Assembly: GCA_038748775.1 (NCBI GenBank) | Contig: JBCDIT010000011.1 | Coordinates: 103,946-167,945, forward strand | Origin: DAIQNV01 sp038748775 | GTDB lineage: Bacteria > Planctomycetota > Phycisphaerae > Phycisphaerales > UBA1924 | Direction of reading: 5' to 3' | Length of the DNA stretch: 64,000 bases | Shown here: positions 24,812 to 32,668 of the stretch, in pieces | Numbering within the stretch: the first letter of the stretch is position 1 | Layout of the letters: each line of letters starts with the position of its first letter | The notes under the pieces: generated by a model | Seen by the model: only the letters and a program-made list of their open reading frames with translations | Told to the model about the DNA's origin: nothing | The model's database searches: none | Position numbers and translations under genes: made by a program

Positions 24812-25390
24812 ATGCTGACCAGCACCACTCGGGCCGTCGCGGCCCTCACCCTCTCGATCGTCGTATCTGGCCCGCTCGCCCTCGCGGACCTGCCCCCGAA
24901 AGACACAACGCCGGCGGAATGGACAAAACTCCGCAAGGACAAGTACAAGCTCGAGAGCAAGGGACTCGGGGCCCAGGGCTACGACGTGGTGGCGTACTTC
25001 CCGGAAGGCGATACCAAGGGCGAGGGCCGCGCCGTGAAAGGGAACAAGAAGATCACGCACGTCTACAACGGGGTCACCTACCGCTTCAGTTCCGCGAAGA
25101 ACCGGGACCTGTTCAAGAAGAACCCGTTGAAGTACGAGCCGGCGTACGGCGGATGGTGCGCCTACGCGATGGCGCACGAGACCTACACCGAGCCCAACCC
25201 GAAGCGGTTCCTGGTGCAGAACGGACGCCTCATGCTGTTCTACGACGGGTTCTTCGGTGACACCTACAAGGACTGGCACAAGGAAGGCCCCCAGAAGCTT
25301 GAGCCCGAGGCCGACGGCTTCTGGAAGAGCGAAACCGGCGAGCGTCCCCCGAGTGAAGCGACCGAGGAAGATCTCGCAACCGACGGTTGA
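24812..25390 (+). CDS. Secreted YHS-domain protein
   Basis: 192 residues with a signal peptide (LTSTTRAVAALTLSIVVSGPLALA). The YHS-type core is VVAYFPEGD, then THVYNGVTYRFSSAKNRDLFKKNPLKYEPAYGGWCAYAMA, matching the family used in many metal- or heme-related proteins. The Shine-Dalgarno aaggag lies before ATG 24812. A hairpin terminator follows. The bound ligand cannot be inferred. Confidence 0.85.
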   Translation: MLTSTTRAVAALTLSIVVSGPLALADLPPKDTTPAEWTKLRKDKYKLESKGLGAQGYDVVAYFPEGDTKGEGRAVKGNKKITHVYNGVTYRFSSAKNRDLFKKNPLKYEPAYGGWCAYAMAHETYTEPNPKRFLVQNGRLMLFYDGFFGDTYKDWHKEGPQKLEPEADGFWKSETGERPPSEATEEDLATDG

Positions 25391-25442
25391 ACCCCCTCAC
25401 GAGACTCACCGACGGACGGGTCTCGGCGCGGTGCGCTGCGAA

Positions 25443-25472
25443 GCGGCCGACCACTTAATCGTGGTAGGCCGC
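25443..25472 (+). terminator. Hairpin terminator after YHS gene
   Basis: 12-bp imperfect stem gcggccgaccac / gtggtaggccgc, ttaatc loop, followed by ctttgatt; weak T-run. Confidence 0.6.
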
Positions 25473-25769
25473 CTTTGATTGACTCATTAACTTACGAACA
25501 AAACAAATACAAAATGTCCGCGAGGCACCCAATTTTGAGTGTTCGTCACCGGGCTCACACGGCCAGTCCAAGGCAGCGGCGAGGGAGCTATATCCCTAAA
25601 CCGATGGTTGTGGTAATTGCCTGTGAATCAGAACAATAGCGGGGGACACTCACTCGGGGGAATTACAAGTATGGCTTTCGGAAACGGCCGTAGATACAAG
25701 TTTCCGGATTCCACAAAATCACACTTCCAATGCAACACGAAGGCTTTCGTATCAGGTACATTGCGGAGT
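25473..25769. other. AT-richer intergenic tract
   Basis: Unusually AT-rich for this window at 25478-25520 (attgactcattaacttacg, aacaaaacaaatacaaaatg). An open frame from 25617 runs through it into the flavodoxin-like gene, but its first 50 codons show no family similarity. Promoter elements for the next gene probably lie here; composition suggests foreign origin. Confidence 0.4.
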
Positions 25770-26405
25770 ATGCCATGCGCGGCTGCGTTCAACTGTACCT
25801 CGTCTTCGAACTCAGCCCCGAGTGTCGTCGACCGGCTCATCGGGTCGGTGACAACCGTGCTGACTGGCCTCCGTATCAACGTGAGTTTGACGGGCCTTCG
25901 AAACGTCATCTTGAACGATACCGATGACGAATGGGACACGGTCCTCTCGCGAATCATCGATTCCGACATCATCGTTCTCGGCGGCCGCGCTTCGGTCGGT
26001 CATCCCGACGACCTCTGCCTCCGGCTGCTCGACCGACTCGAAGCGGCCCCGCTGGACGAAGACACGAAGCAACCTCCGCTCTACGGGAAGGTCGCGTGTC
26101 TTGTGCTGGCTGGGCCGGAGGCCGATTGCAGGGCGGTGTACTCGTCGAAGGTGATCCGCCTGACACACCTCGGGGCCACGATTCCGCCCGACAGCAGTCT
26201 TCTCGCCGACTCCGAAGGTGAACGACACGTGGGGCTCTCCTCGATTGAGCGCGACGCGCAAACCGCAGCGATGTTCGCGGCCCACAACCTCGCATGGTTC
26301 TGCAGACTTCTCCGCGATAACCCGGTACCCACCAATCTCGGGATGCTCGCCGAGCAAGCCCGTCATGGCAGCGCGCTGGCGTTCGCTGATGCCATTCGCG
26401 ATTAG
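25770..26405 (+). CDS. Divergent flavodoxin/NAD(P)H-dependent oxidoreductase-like protein
   Basis: 211 residues if started at ATG 25770, which puts FNCTSSSNSAPSVVDRL at the position of the FNxTLKxSPxxSNT flavin-phosphate loop. Later parts follow the flavodoxin-family layout: SRIIDSDIIVLGG, YGKVACLVLAGPEAD, HLGATIPP, HNLAWFCRLLRDNPVP. However the usual TPIW(L)G and GNEDG FMN-contacting motifs are replaced by GRASVG and AGPEAD, so FMN binding is doubtful. The frame is open from 25617, and the start is uncertain. Confidence 0.55.
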   Translation: MPCAAAFNCTSSSNSAPSVVDRLIGSVTTVLTGLRINVSLTGLRNVILNDTDDEWDTVLSRIIDSDIIVLGGRASVGHPDDLCLRLLDRLEAAPLDEDTKQPPLYGKVACLVLAGPEADCRAVYSSKVIRLTHLGATIPPDSSLLADSEGERHVGLSSIERDAQTAAMFAAHNLAWFCRLLRDNPVPTNLGMLAEQARHGSALAFADAIRD

Positions 26406-26413
26406 ATCAGGCT

Positions 26414-26482
26414 TGATCGCTCCGTAGCCGCGTCCGGCCGGACACTCGTTTGGAGAAACCGCGCCGGACTGAATCCGGCGTT
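26414..26482 (+). repeat. Double-palindrome interspersed repeat, copy B
   Basis: gatcgctccgta, then gcgtccggcc, gacactcgtttgg, then cgccggactgaatccggcg. It sits between the convergent ends of the flavodoxin-like and ASCH genes. Confidence 0.75.
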
Positions 26483-26495
26483 CTCGGCGCAGCGG

Positions 26496-26939
26496 TCAAT
26501 CACGTCGCGATGTACCGAGCGCCCACGCCCAAGCGGAGCCGTGTCGGATGACGCTGTAGCTTTGCGGTGGCCTGACCGAACCGAACCTCTCGCGAAGTTC
26601 ATCGAGCGTCACAGGTCGCTCGAACCGTTTGGTATCCTTCACCGACAGAGCGTATCCCGCGGCCCGTCCGGTGAAGTACTGGTCCACGCGCTCCCGAGTC
26701 CCGCCGATTGATTGGCCGTGTTTCGCCCAGAGTTCGGCGATTTCGAGTCGTTCGACCTGAGCGATGGTCGCGGTGCCAAAGGCCGCCATCCGCGGCGAGG
26801 ACGCATAGAGGAGCACTTTCGCCCCTGACCAACGACGGTGGAACGCACGCCTGAGTTCGACGGTCTTCTCACGACGGAAGATGGCCTCAGCGAACACCGG
26901 ACGGATCGAAAGCACGAGCCCGATCGGTGCCTCGCTCAT
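26496..26939 (-). CDS. ASCH/PUA-like domain protein
   Basis: 147 residues. The start IGLVLSIRPVFAEAIFRREKTVELRRAF is the ASCH/EVE-type signature (ligand-binding PUA-like fold), followed by VLLYASSPRMAAFGTATIAQVERL. Such proteins are predicted RNA- or modified-nucleic-acid-binding regulators. It overlaps the stop of the preceding membrane-protein gene (ATGA) and ends a five-gene minus-strand run beginning with nrdR. Confidence 0.75.
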   Translation of the reverse strand: MSEAPIGLVLSIRPVFAEAIFRREKTVELRRAFHRRWSGAKVLLYASSPRMAAFGTATIAQVERLEIAELWAKHGQSIGGTRERVDQYFTGRAAGYALSVKDTKRFERPVTLDELRERFGSVRPPQSYSVIRHGSAWAWALGTSRRD

Positions 26940-27673
26940 GACGAGGATGCTGTCGCGAGCGCCGAACGAGCCGCACGGGCTTCGTCAAACTTGGGGTGTT
27001 CGTCGGGGAATCGGTCCATAACGGTCCGGTTGGTGTAGCGGCCGCGCCTGAAGACGAACGCAAACGCTGCGCGGAGCGGCCAAAGCCGCTTCGACATCAT
27101 GAACTCTCCTCCCGTAGCAACCGAGATAAGGAACACTTCACGGAGGGGCAACCCGATCGGCACGGCTTCCGCGTTGAGGACGCTGGCGACGTGCTCGGTG
27201 GCCTCGAGGTGCCTTTCAAAGAGCGTGTCACGATCGATATCGGGAAAGCACTGTGCGAAGCAGTTCGGCGGTTGCTCGAGCGTGCCAGAGCCCGTGCCGT
27301 TACCCGATGAGACCTCAACGAATCGATCACCGGACTGCTTTCGATACGACGTGAATTCGCTATACGTGCCCTGCTTTGTCGCGTAGATGGCCCAGTCGTC
27401 GCACCCTGACGCGCCGGCGAAGAGGAGGATCTCGAAGGACGGCGCACTCTCGAAGGGCGTATGCAGGAATATCTCTTCGAGGACGAACCCGTTTGCTTCA
27501 CCCCAGGCCATCGCCTCTTTGTGCGATTCCAACAGTTCGGAGACTCGATCATCCTCGACGAGTTGAAAACTCGATCGATCGGCGCTGCCGCGGATGATCT
27601 TCGCGACGGTGACCACCAAGAACGCCGGAATGCCCACGATCACGAGAAGGATCAGGAGGACCAACTCGAACAC
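26936..27673 (-). CDS. Hypothetical membrane-anchored protein
   Basis: 245 residues from GTG 27673; the longer frame would overlap scoA and has no ribosome site. One N-terminal span (ELVLLILLVIVGIPAFLVVTV) leads into a soluble domain with SFEILLFAGASGCDDWAIYATKQGTYSEFTSY and a basic C-terminus (KRLWPLRAAFAFVFRRGRY). No family recognised. It lies 28 bp after scoA and is coupled to the ASCH gene. Confidence 0.6.
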   Translation of the reverse strand: MFELVLLILLVIVGIPAFLVVTVAKIIRGSADRSSFQLVEDDRVSELLESHKEAMAWGEANGFVLEEIFLHTPFESAPSFEILLFAGASGCDDWAIYATKQGTYSEFTSYRKQSGDRFVEVSSGNGTGSGTLEQPPNCFAQCFPDIDRDTLFERHLEATEHVASVLNAEAVPIGLPLREVFLISVATGGEFMMSKRLWPLRAAFAFVFRRGRYTNRTVMDRFPDEHPKFDEARAARSALATASSS

Positions 27674-27701
27674 GGCGGACCAACCTTTCCGGGCCGACCC
27701 G

Positions 27702-28463
27702 TTATGGCTCGCGAGTCGTCCTTTGCTCGATCCGTTTCTCGCTGCGCACCTGCACGACACGATCGACGAAGCTCCCGGGCGTGTGCACGCCGTCGGCATC
27801 GAGTTCACCGAGCCCAACGATCGAGTCGACCTCCGCGATGGTGAAGGCCGCGGCGGTGGCCATCATCGGGTTGAAGTTTCGCGCCGTCTTCCGATAGACG
27901 AGGTTGCCAAACGGATCGGCGGTGTCGGCCTTTACGAGGGCGAGATCGGCGTAGAGCCCGGTCTCGAGAACAAACTCCCGCTCGGGGAAGACGCCCTCGT
28001 TGACCTTCGCGTTGGCGGCAGGGAGTCGCAAGCGGCGTGTCTCCTTGCCCTCGGCGATCTTCGTCCCGGCGCCCGTCGCGGTAAAGAACGCAGGGATCCC
28101 TGCGCCGCCGGCTCGGATGCGTTCGGCGAGCGTGCCCTGAGGGTTGAACTCGACCTCGAGGTCGCCGTCGATGAACTGCTTCTCGAAAATCGCGTTCTCG
28201 CCGACGTAGCTCGACACCATCTTCTTGATCTGCTTGGTCTGCAAGAGCAGCCCCAAGCCCCAGTCGTCGACGCCGGCGTTGTTGCTGATGCAGGTCAGCC
28301 CGGTCACGCCCGAGTCGCGCAGCGCGATGATGAGTTGCTCGGGGATCCCGCACAGGCCGAAGCCCCCGACCATCACAGTGCACCCGTCGAACAAGACGCC
28401 CCGGTCTTTCAGGTCGGCCATCGCATCGGCCGCGGTGTGCCGTACCTTCGAGCCGCTCGACAT
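27702..28463 (-). CDS. scoA: 3-oxoacid CoA-transferase subunit A
   Basis: 253 residues. Alpha-subunit landmarks: VMVGGFGLCGIPEQLI (glycine-rich GGFG loop), LTCISNNAGVDDWGLG, GGAGIPAFFTATGAGT and GLYADLALVKADTADPFGNLVYRKTARNFNP. It pairs with ScoB (23562-24227) but the two are not adjacent. It starts 3 bp after the lipoprotein gene ends and has a ggaggg Shine-Dalgarno within that gene's end. Confidence 0.94.
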   Translation of the reverse strand: MSSGSKVRHTAADAMADLKDRGVLFDGCTVMVGGFGLCGIPEQLIIALRDSGVTGLTCISNNAGVDDWGLGLLLQTKQIKKMVSSYVGENAIFEKQFIDGDLEVEFNPQGTLAERIRAGGAGIPAFFTATGAGTKIAEGKETRRLRLPAANAKVNEGVFPEREFVLETGLYADLALVKADTADPFGNLVYRKTARNFNPMMATAAAFTIAEVDSIVGLGELDADGVHTPGSFVDRVVQVRSEKRIEQRTTREP

Positions 28464-28466
28464 CGC

Positions 28467-28997
28467 TCAGCCCTCCCCGACACCTTCGCCCGGCGCCAGA
28501 ACGCTGAGCAGCACGAAAACGCGGAATCCCTCTTCGACCGGGTAGACCCCGCCCCGCTCGGCGCGAGCCGCCGCCGCGGCTTCATCGCCGACGATCTCTG
28601 CGAGCTGCGACCTCGCGGCGAGCAACGCCGCCCGCCGCGTCGCGCGGAGCTCGGGTCCGACGAAGGACGCGCTCGCGAAGAGCTTGCCGTCCGCCTCGCG
28701 CACGTTCTCAGCAAACCAGTCGGGCACGCCCGGATCGAGGTCGAGTTCGGGCCGGCCGTCTTCGGGGCTCGCCAAGGGCGTGTCGTCTTCGGGCGGCGAC
28801 GCGACGACCGCTTCGCCTTCGGACTCGGGGATCGCCGGCGCCGGCATGGCCGCGCTTTCGGATTCAGCGCTCGACCCGCTCCGTTCCAAGGGCGTGACGA
28901 TCGGCTCGGTCGGCTCGGTGACCGGCGGCGTCGAGCACCCGGCGACGAGCACGCCCGTCGACCCAGCAGCGATACACAACCAGCCGCGTCGCGCCAT
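28467..28997 (-). CDS. LPP20-like lipoprotein
   Basis: 176 residues. The lipobox LVAGC ends at residue 21, predicting lipidation and membrane anchoring. A Pro/Glu/Ser-rich linker of about 70 residues precedes a compact C-terminal part (VPDWFAENVREADGKLFASASFVGPELRATRRAALLAARSQLAEIV) that resembles LPP20 domains. It starts 2 bp after the nrdR stop, with an aaggga Shine-Dalgarno in the nrdR end. Confidence 0.7.
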   Translation of the reverse strand: MARRGWLCIAAGSTGVLVAGCSTPPVTEPTEPIVTPLERSGSSAESESAAMPAPAIPESEGEAVVASPPEDDTPLASPEDGRPELDLDPGVPDWFAENVREADGKLFASASFVGPELRATRRAALLAARSQLAEIVGDEAAAAARAERGGVYPVEEGFRVFVLLSVLAPGEGVGEG

Positions 28998-28999
28998 CG

Positions 29000-29533
29000 T
29001 TATCCCTTCGCTCCGCGCCCGCCGGGCTTGGGCTTCCCGTCGCTCCCGAAGAGCGCTTGCTGATTCCTCGCCTCGGGCGGGCGTTGCATCAGATCGTCGA
29101 CCTCGGTGCGGATCTCCTCGAGCGTGTCGAGTTCGAGGTGCTCGGTCGCGAAGCGGATGTACGCGATCTCATCGACCGGACGAAGCCTCGCGAGAACCCG
29201 CTCGCCCACGACGAAACTCGGGACCTCGCGCTCGTACTCGGCGCTGAGTTCTTCCTCAACCTCTTCGGCGAGGCGGCGCTTGTCTTCTTCTGGAATCGGA
29301 CGCTTCCCGCAAGCCGCGGAAACGCCCTTGATGATGTTGTCTTGGCTAAACGGGACCCGGGTGCCATCCTTCTTGACCACGATGAGCCGGTTGGCCTGCT
29401 CGATGCGTTCGTAAGTCGTGAACCGCTTGCCGCAGGCCAGGCACTGGCGGCGTCTACGGATCACCCGACCGCTTTCGGTAGAGCGGCTATCGATGACTTT
29501 GTCGTTGTCAGCGGAGCAGTAGGGGCAGATCAT
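29000..29533 (-). CDS. nrdR: Transcriptional repressor NrdR
   Basis: 177 residues. An N-terminal zinc ribbon (CPYCSADNDKVIDSR ... RRRRQCLACGKRFTTYERIE) and an ATP-cone (LIVVKKDGTRVPFSQDNIIKGVSAAC). It represses ribonucleotide reductase genes in response to ATP/dATP. I chose ATG 29533 because it places the first Cys of the ribbon at residue 3, the family position; the longer frame starting at 29767 adds unrelated sequence. It heads a run with a lipoprotein, scoA and two more genes; no nrd gene is in this window. An imperfect dyad (ccccgcacgttgtgggg) lies about 20 nt upstream. Confidence 0.95.
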   Translation of the reverse strand: MICPYCSADNDKVIDSRSTESGRVIRRRRQCLACGKRFTTYERIEQANRLIVVKKDGTRVPFSQDNIIKGVSAACGKRPIPEEDKRRLAEEVEEELSAEYEREVPSFVVGERVLARLRPVDEIAYIRFATEHLELDTLEEIRTEVDDLMQRPPEARNQQALFGSDGKPKPGGRGAKG

Positions 29534-29708
29534 GGGGCACCAGGCATCGGGCCCCACAACGTGCGGGGTCAGGTCAACAGTGTGGCATGAGCCGCCGGCC
29601 CCGTCAATGCGACACGAGCGCCCCGCCGCAACCACCTGAGATCCCCATTTACACCCACCCCGAGCGGCCGGGGATGCTCGCCCGACCGCCCGTCTCGGGG
29701 GGCCGCGA

Positions 29709-31079
29709 TCACGGCGTCGAGCCCGTCCCCTTCGCCTTGAGCTGCTCCTTGATCTTCTCGATCTCAAGCTCGAGGCTGACCGCCAGCTCGTTCATCGCGG
29801 CGGTGGCCTTCGCCTGCTCGGCCTTCTGCTCGTCTGTCGAAGGCGCCGCGAGTTCGACCGTTGCAAGCTCGACCCGCACCTTCTGAAGCTGCTCGCGGAG
29901 CCGGTGGTAGCGCTGCGTGATCAGCGCGACCTCGTCCCTTGGTTCTGCCAACGCGACCGTGGGCCTGGGAGCGAACACCTCGAGGCGGCTGCCGAGCCGC
30001 CGCTCGATCTCCTCGTACCTCACGTCGAGCAAGATCGAACCGATGCGTTCGATCTCCGTCTCAAGGTCTTGTTTCTGCGCGGCGAGATCGAATTCCTCAC
30101 GCTGAATCTGTCGGAATCGTTCCTGCCGCCGCTCGACTTCCTCGGGGCTCGAGTCTCCCGAGAATCTCAAGTCCTGCAGCTCAACGCCTAAGTCACCGGT
30201 TCTGATGTTCAGCTCGCGGAGCCGCGTGCGAAGTTCGTCGCGCCTCTGCTCGAGATCGTCCTCGACCTCGCGCCGCTCGTTCTCACGCCGCTGCGTTGCC
30301 TCGTGACGCCTGAGCTCCGATTCGCGGTCGCGAACCTCGTGCAGCTCCGAGAGCCGAGCCGCGTCTTTGTGCAACGACTCGAGGATCCAGCCGACGCGCT
30401 GATCCGTGTCGCCCGGTCCCGAGACGAACAGCGTGTTGCCCAGCAGCACGATCTTGGTGTCTTTGGCGACGGCCGATCGGGCACGCCCGCCCGGAACCGG
30501 GACAGTCGACGATGTTGCGACAAGCCTTTGGATCTGCTCAACGAGCATCGCGCCCTGCGGTGTGAACTCGAGCGGCCGGCTCGACGCCGTCAGTTCGTGG
30601 ACCGAGAAACGCCGCATGTCCCCGAAGACATCGCGCGGAGCCTCGTCCGAACCGGATCCTGCGGCCGCCGTGACCGCCCCGCCGGCGGTGACCATCGACG
30701 GCGCCCCCGTCCCGCCCGTCACCGCCATCGTTCCCAGCGCCACCGCGCCGCCAGCCAACCCCAATACCGCCGCGTGCATGAGATATCTCCTTCGTTTCAC
30801 CGAAGCGGCCTGGCGGAAACGCTCCGCCAATTCCGCTGTTTCTCCGAGTTCCGAGACCGCGGCGCGCACGGCCTCGGGCTCGCTCATCCCGGTGATGGTC
30901 AAGTCGTCCACCCTCGACCGAAGGTGGTCCTCGAGTTCGGCGCGGATCGCTCGCTTGCGAGACGCCGGCAAGGCCAGCATCCGCTCCAACACGTCCAGCC
31001 AGTTGCCGATGGTGTCCGGCGCGCTGGGCTTTGGTGCCTCGCCCGACTCGTCGCGTAGATCAGAGAGCCTCGCCTTCAT
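29709..31079 (-). CDS. Permease-prefix-like membrane protein with long coiled coil
   Basis: 456 residues from ATG 31079, overlapping the PadR stop (ATGA). The N-terminus (WLDVLERMLALPASRKRAIRAELEDHLRSRVDDLTITGMSEPEAVRAAVSELG) is the helical 'permease prefix' domain that usually leads into MacB/FtsX permeases. Here only one span follows (YLMHAAVLGLAGGAVALGTMAV). A middle part of ~100 residues (VHELTASSRPLEFTPQGAMLV to WILESLHKD) and then a long Arg/Glu coiled coil (~residues 255-450) complete it. It is probably regulated by the adjacent PadR repressor; function unknown. Confidence 0.65.
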   Translation of the reverse strand: MKARLSDLRDESGEAPKPSAPDTIGNWLDVLERMLALPASRKRAIRAELEDHLRSRVDDLTITGMSEPEAVRAAVSELGETAELAERFRQAASVKRRRYLMHAAVLGLAGGAVALGTMAVTGGTGAPSMVTAGGAVTAAAGSGSDEAPRDVFGDMRRFSVHELTASSRPLEFTPQGAMLVEQIQRLVATSSTVPVPGGRARSAVAKDTKIVLLGNTLFVSGPGDTDQRVGWILESLHKDAARLSELHEVRDRESELRRHEATQRRENERREVEDDLEQRRDELRTRLRELNIRTGDLGVELQDLRFSGDSSPEEVERRQERFRQIQREEFDLAAQKQDLETEIERIGSILLDVRYEEIERRLGSRLEVFAPRPTVALAEPRDEVALITQRYHRLREQLQKVRVELATVELAAPSTDEQKAEQAKATAAMNELAVSLELEIEKIKEQLKAKGTGSTP

Positions 31080-31492
31080 GCCAGCGCTCCCTCTGCGGAA
31101 TCGTCCGAGGGAAGAAACGCCTCGATGAGCGCGGTGAACCGGCGGTGCGACTCGATCCGCGAGGCCAGCCGACGCCGACCCTTGTCCGAGAGCCGGTACC
31201 ACTTCCGCCGGCGACCCTTGCCCTCGGGGTCGGCCCCCTCGGCGCGGATCTCCTCCCAAGAGGCGGTCACGAGGCCCTGCTTTTCCAATTTGGTGAACAG
31301 CGGGTAGAGCTTGGCCGGCCCGAGCGAGAAGGCGCCCTCCGACCGAGCGGCGACTTCCTTCGAAACGCGGTATCCCCAAGCGGGCCCTGATGCAAGTACT
31401 GACAGAACAAGCATTTCTGCATGCTCAGGCCCGAGCCCCGGAACGCCACCCGTTGATTCACTGCTTTGCTGCTTTGCCATCAGGTATCCCAT
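31076..31492 (-). CDS. PadR-family transcriptional regulator
   Basis: 134-138 residues depending on start (31492 or 31480). The winged-helix pattern is LVLSVLASGPAWGYRVSKEVAARSEGAFSLGPAKLYPLFTKLEKQGLVTASWEE, then a basic RRRKWYRLSDKGRRRLASRI. This pairing of PadR with a permease-prefix protein is a common two-gene unit. A palindrome overlapping the start is a candidate operator. Confidence 0.9.
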   Translation of the reverse strand: MGYLMAKQQSSESTGGVPGLGPEHAEMLVLSVLASGPAWGYRVSKEVAARSEGAFSLGPAKLYPLFTKLEKQGLVTASWEEIRAEGADPEGKGRRRKWYRLSDKGRRRLASRIESHRRFTALIEAFLPSDDSAEGALA

Positions 31493-31543
31493 CGAGCATC
31501 ATGCTCGATCGGAATATATCAAGATCAGATATATCTGCAAAGC
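31491..31543 (-). promoter_or_regulatory. PadR promoter with candidate operator palindrome
   Basis: On the minus strand tttgca, 17-bp spacer, tatatt forms a plausible promoter. Just downstream, at 31491-31509, atcgagcatcatgctcgat is a near-perfect palindrome lying over the start of the PadR gene. A gatatatc-type repeat sits between the boxes. Autoregulation is inference. Confidence 0.5.
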
Positions 31544-31827
31544 AAAAACAGCGATAACCCGAAGTCGCCCCAGCGCGACTTGCCAAACTTCATACGAATT
31601 TTGGCTCGGGTCTCGCCGCGGCAGCCCCCCGCCACGCGGAGCCGCCGTTTCCCTCTTCTCTCCACCGCAGCATGCAGGTCGACACGATGCTGGGGTGGGT
31701 TCGCTCGGACCCTCCTCGACGCGCCCGAGCGAACCGTGCTCCCCAGCAGGCCTTGAGCGCAGCCAGCCCAATCTGATCACGCCGAATACGCACAGAAGTG
31801 CAGACCGAGCACAAATACCTGGGCTCG
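31544..31827. other. Intergenic region between PadR and PEP-CTERM-like genes
   Basis: No convincing gene; short frames here have no ribosome sites or family similarity. Composition is ordinary for the window except for the AT-rich promoter end. Confidence 0.4.
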
Positions 31828-32502
31828 TCACCTCCTGTGACGTGTAAGCGCGAGCCCGCTCAAACCAAACAGCGCGACCGAACCGGGGGCGGGCACTGCA
31901 AACGCGACCTCGTCGAAGCCAACACCGTCGGCCCATTGGTTCGTGTTGTCGAACGGGGTGAATGAGATCTGAACGTCGTCGAAGGCGAAGTCACTGGTGA
32001 AACCAACGAAGTTGATCAGCCCGCTCGCGGTGTTGTTCGACTCGACGAACGTCCCGCTCACGATCTGACCACCGAGAGAGAACTCGACGAGCGCCCCGGT
32101 GATCGGCCCGGCGCCGCGCCCGGCTTCCCAGTCGCTGAAATCGAAGCCGAAGGCGTGGGTGGCCTGCGGAATCGAGAATCGGACGGTGTACGCGTCGGTA
32201 TCGTCGAGGTCACCGAAGCGGAGGTACTGGTTCCCGCCGGGCGTGATGTTGTACATGTCGGTGATCGGGAGCTCGACCTCGACAGCCGCGAAAATCGACC
32301 CGCTCGACACGTCGACGCCCAGCCCGGTTCCGTACTCCGAGTACGCGCCGACCGCCCCGAGGTCTTCGAAACGCTCGAAGCCCTCGGTCAACACCGGCGA
32401 TCCAGCCGCGGCGTGCCATCCGGCGCGGTCTTCGAACAACGTGATCTGGGCGAACGACGTCCCGACAAGCGTGAACGCCGATAGAGCGATAGCGCGGTGC
32501 AT
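31828..32502 (-). CDS. Secreted protein with PEP-CTERM-like tail
   Basis: 224 residues from ATG 32502, which has an aaggagga Shine-Dalgarno; the ORF's upstream ATG does not. A signal peptide (HRAIALSAFTLVGTSFAQ) is followed by a beta-rich domain (LRFGDLDDTDAYTVRFSIP, HAFGFDFSDWEAG, FDDVQISFTPF), and the protein ends VPAPGSVALFGLSGLALTRHRR, a sorting-signal-like tail of short motif, hydrophobic helix and basic end. Likely processed at the inner face and exported to the surface. No enzymatic motif seen. Confidence 0.75.
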   Translation of the reverse strand: MHRAIALSAFTLVGTSFAQITLFEDRAGWHAAAGSPVLTEGFERFEDLGAVGAYSEYGTGLGVDVSSGSIFAAVEVELPITDMYNITPGGNQYLRFGDLDDTDAYTVRFSIPQATHAFGFDFSDWEAGRGAGPITGALVEFSLGGQIVSGTFVESNNTASGLINFVGFTSDFAFDDVQISFTPFDNTNQWADGVGFDEVAFAVPAPGSVALFGLSGLALTRHRR

Positions 32503-32668
32503 TTCTGGTCCTCCTTGCGGTTCTGAGTGTGATCTGGATAGGGCCGCTGGCCCGCTGATGAGAGCGTGCGGCAAACGGCGGGTAAACCGTCCAGCCTTGG
32601 CGAGATTTTGACCGGTCCGCCGGCAGCGATCAGGCGAGCCCGCGCCCCATCCCCTCTACCATGCCCGC

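Noticed and set aside
27594..29063. 489-codon plus-strand frame opposite scoA and the lipoprotein gene
   Set aside because: Antisense shadow of clear minus-strand genes.
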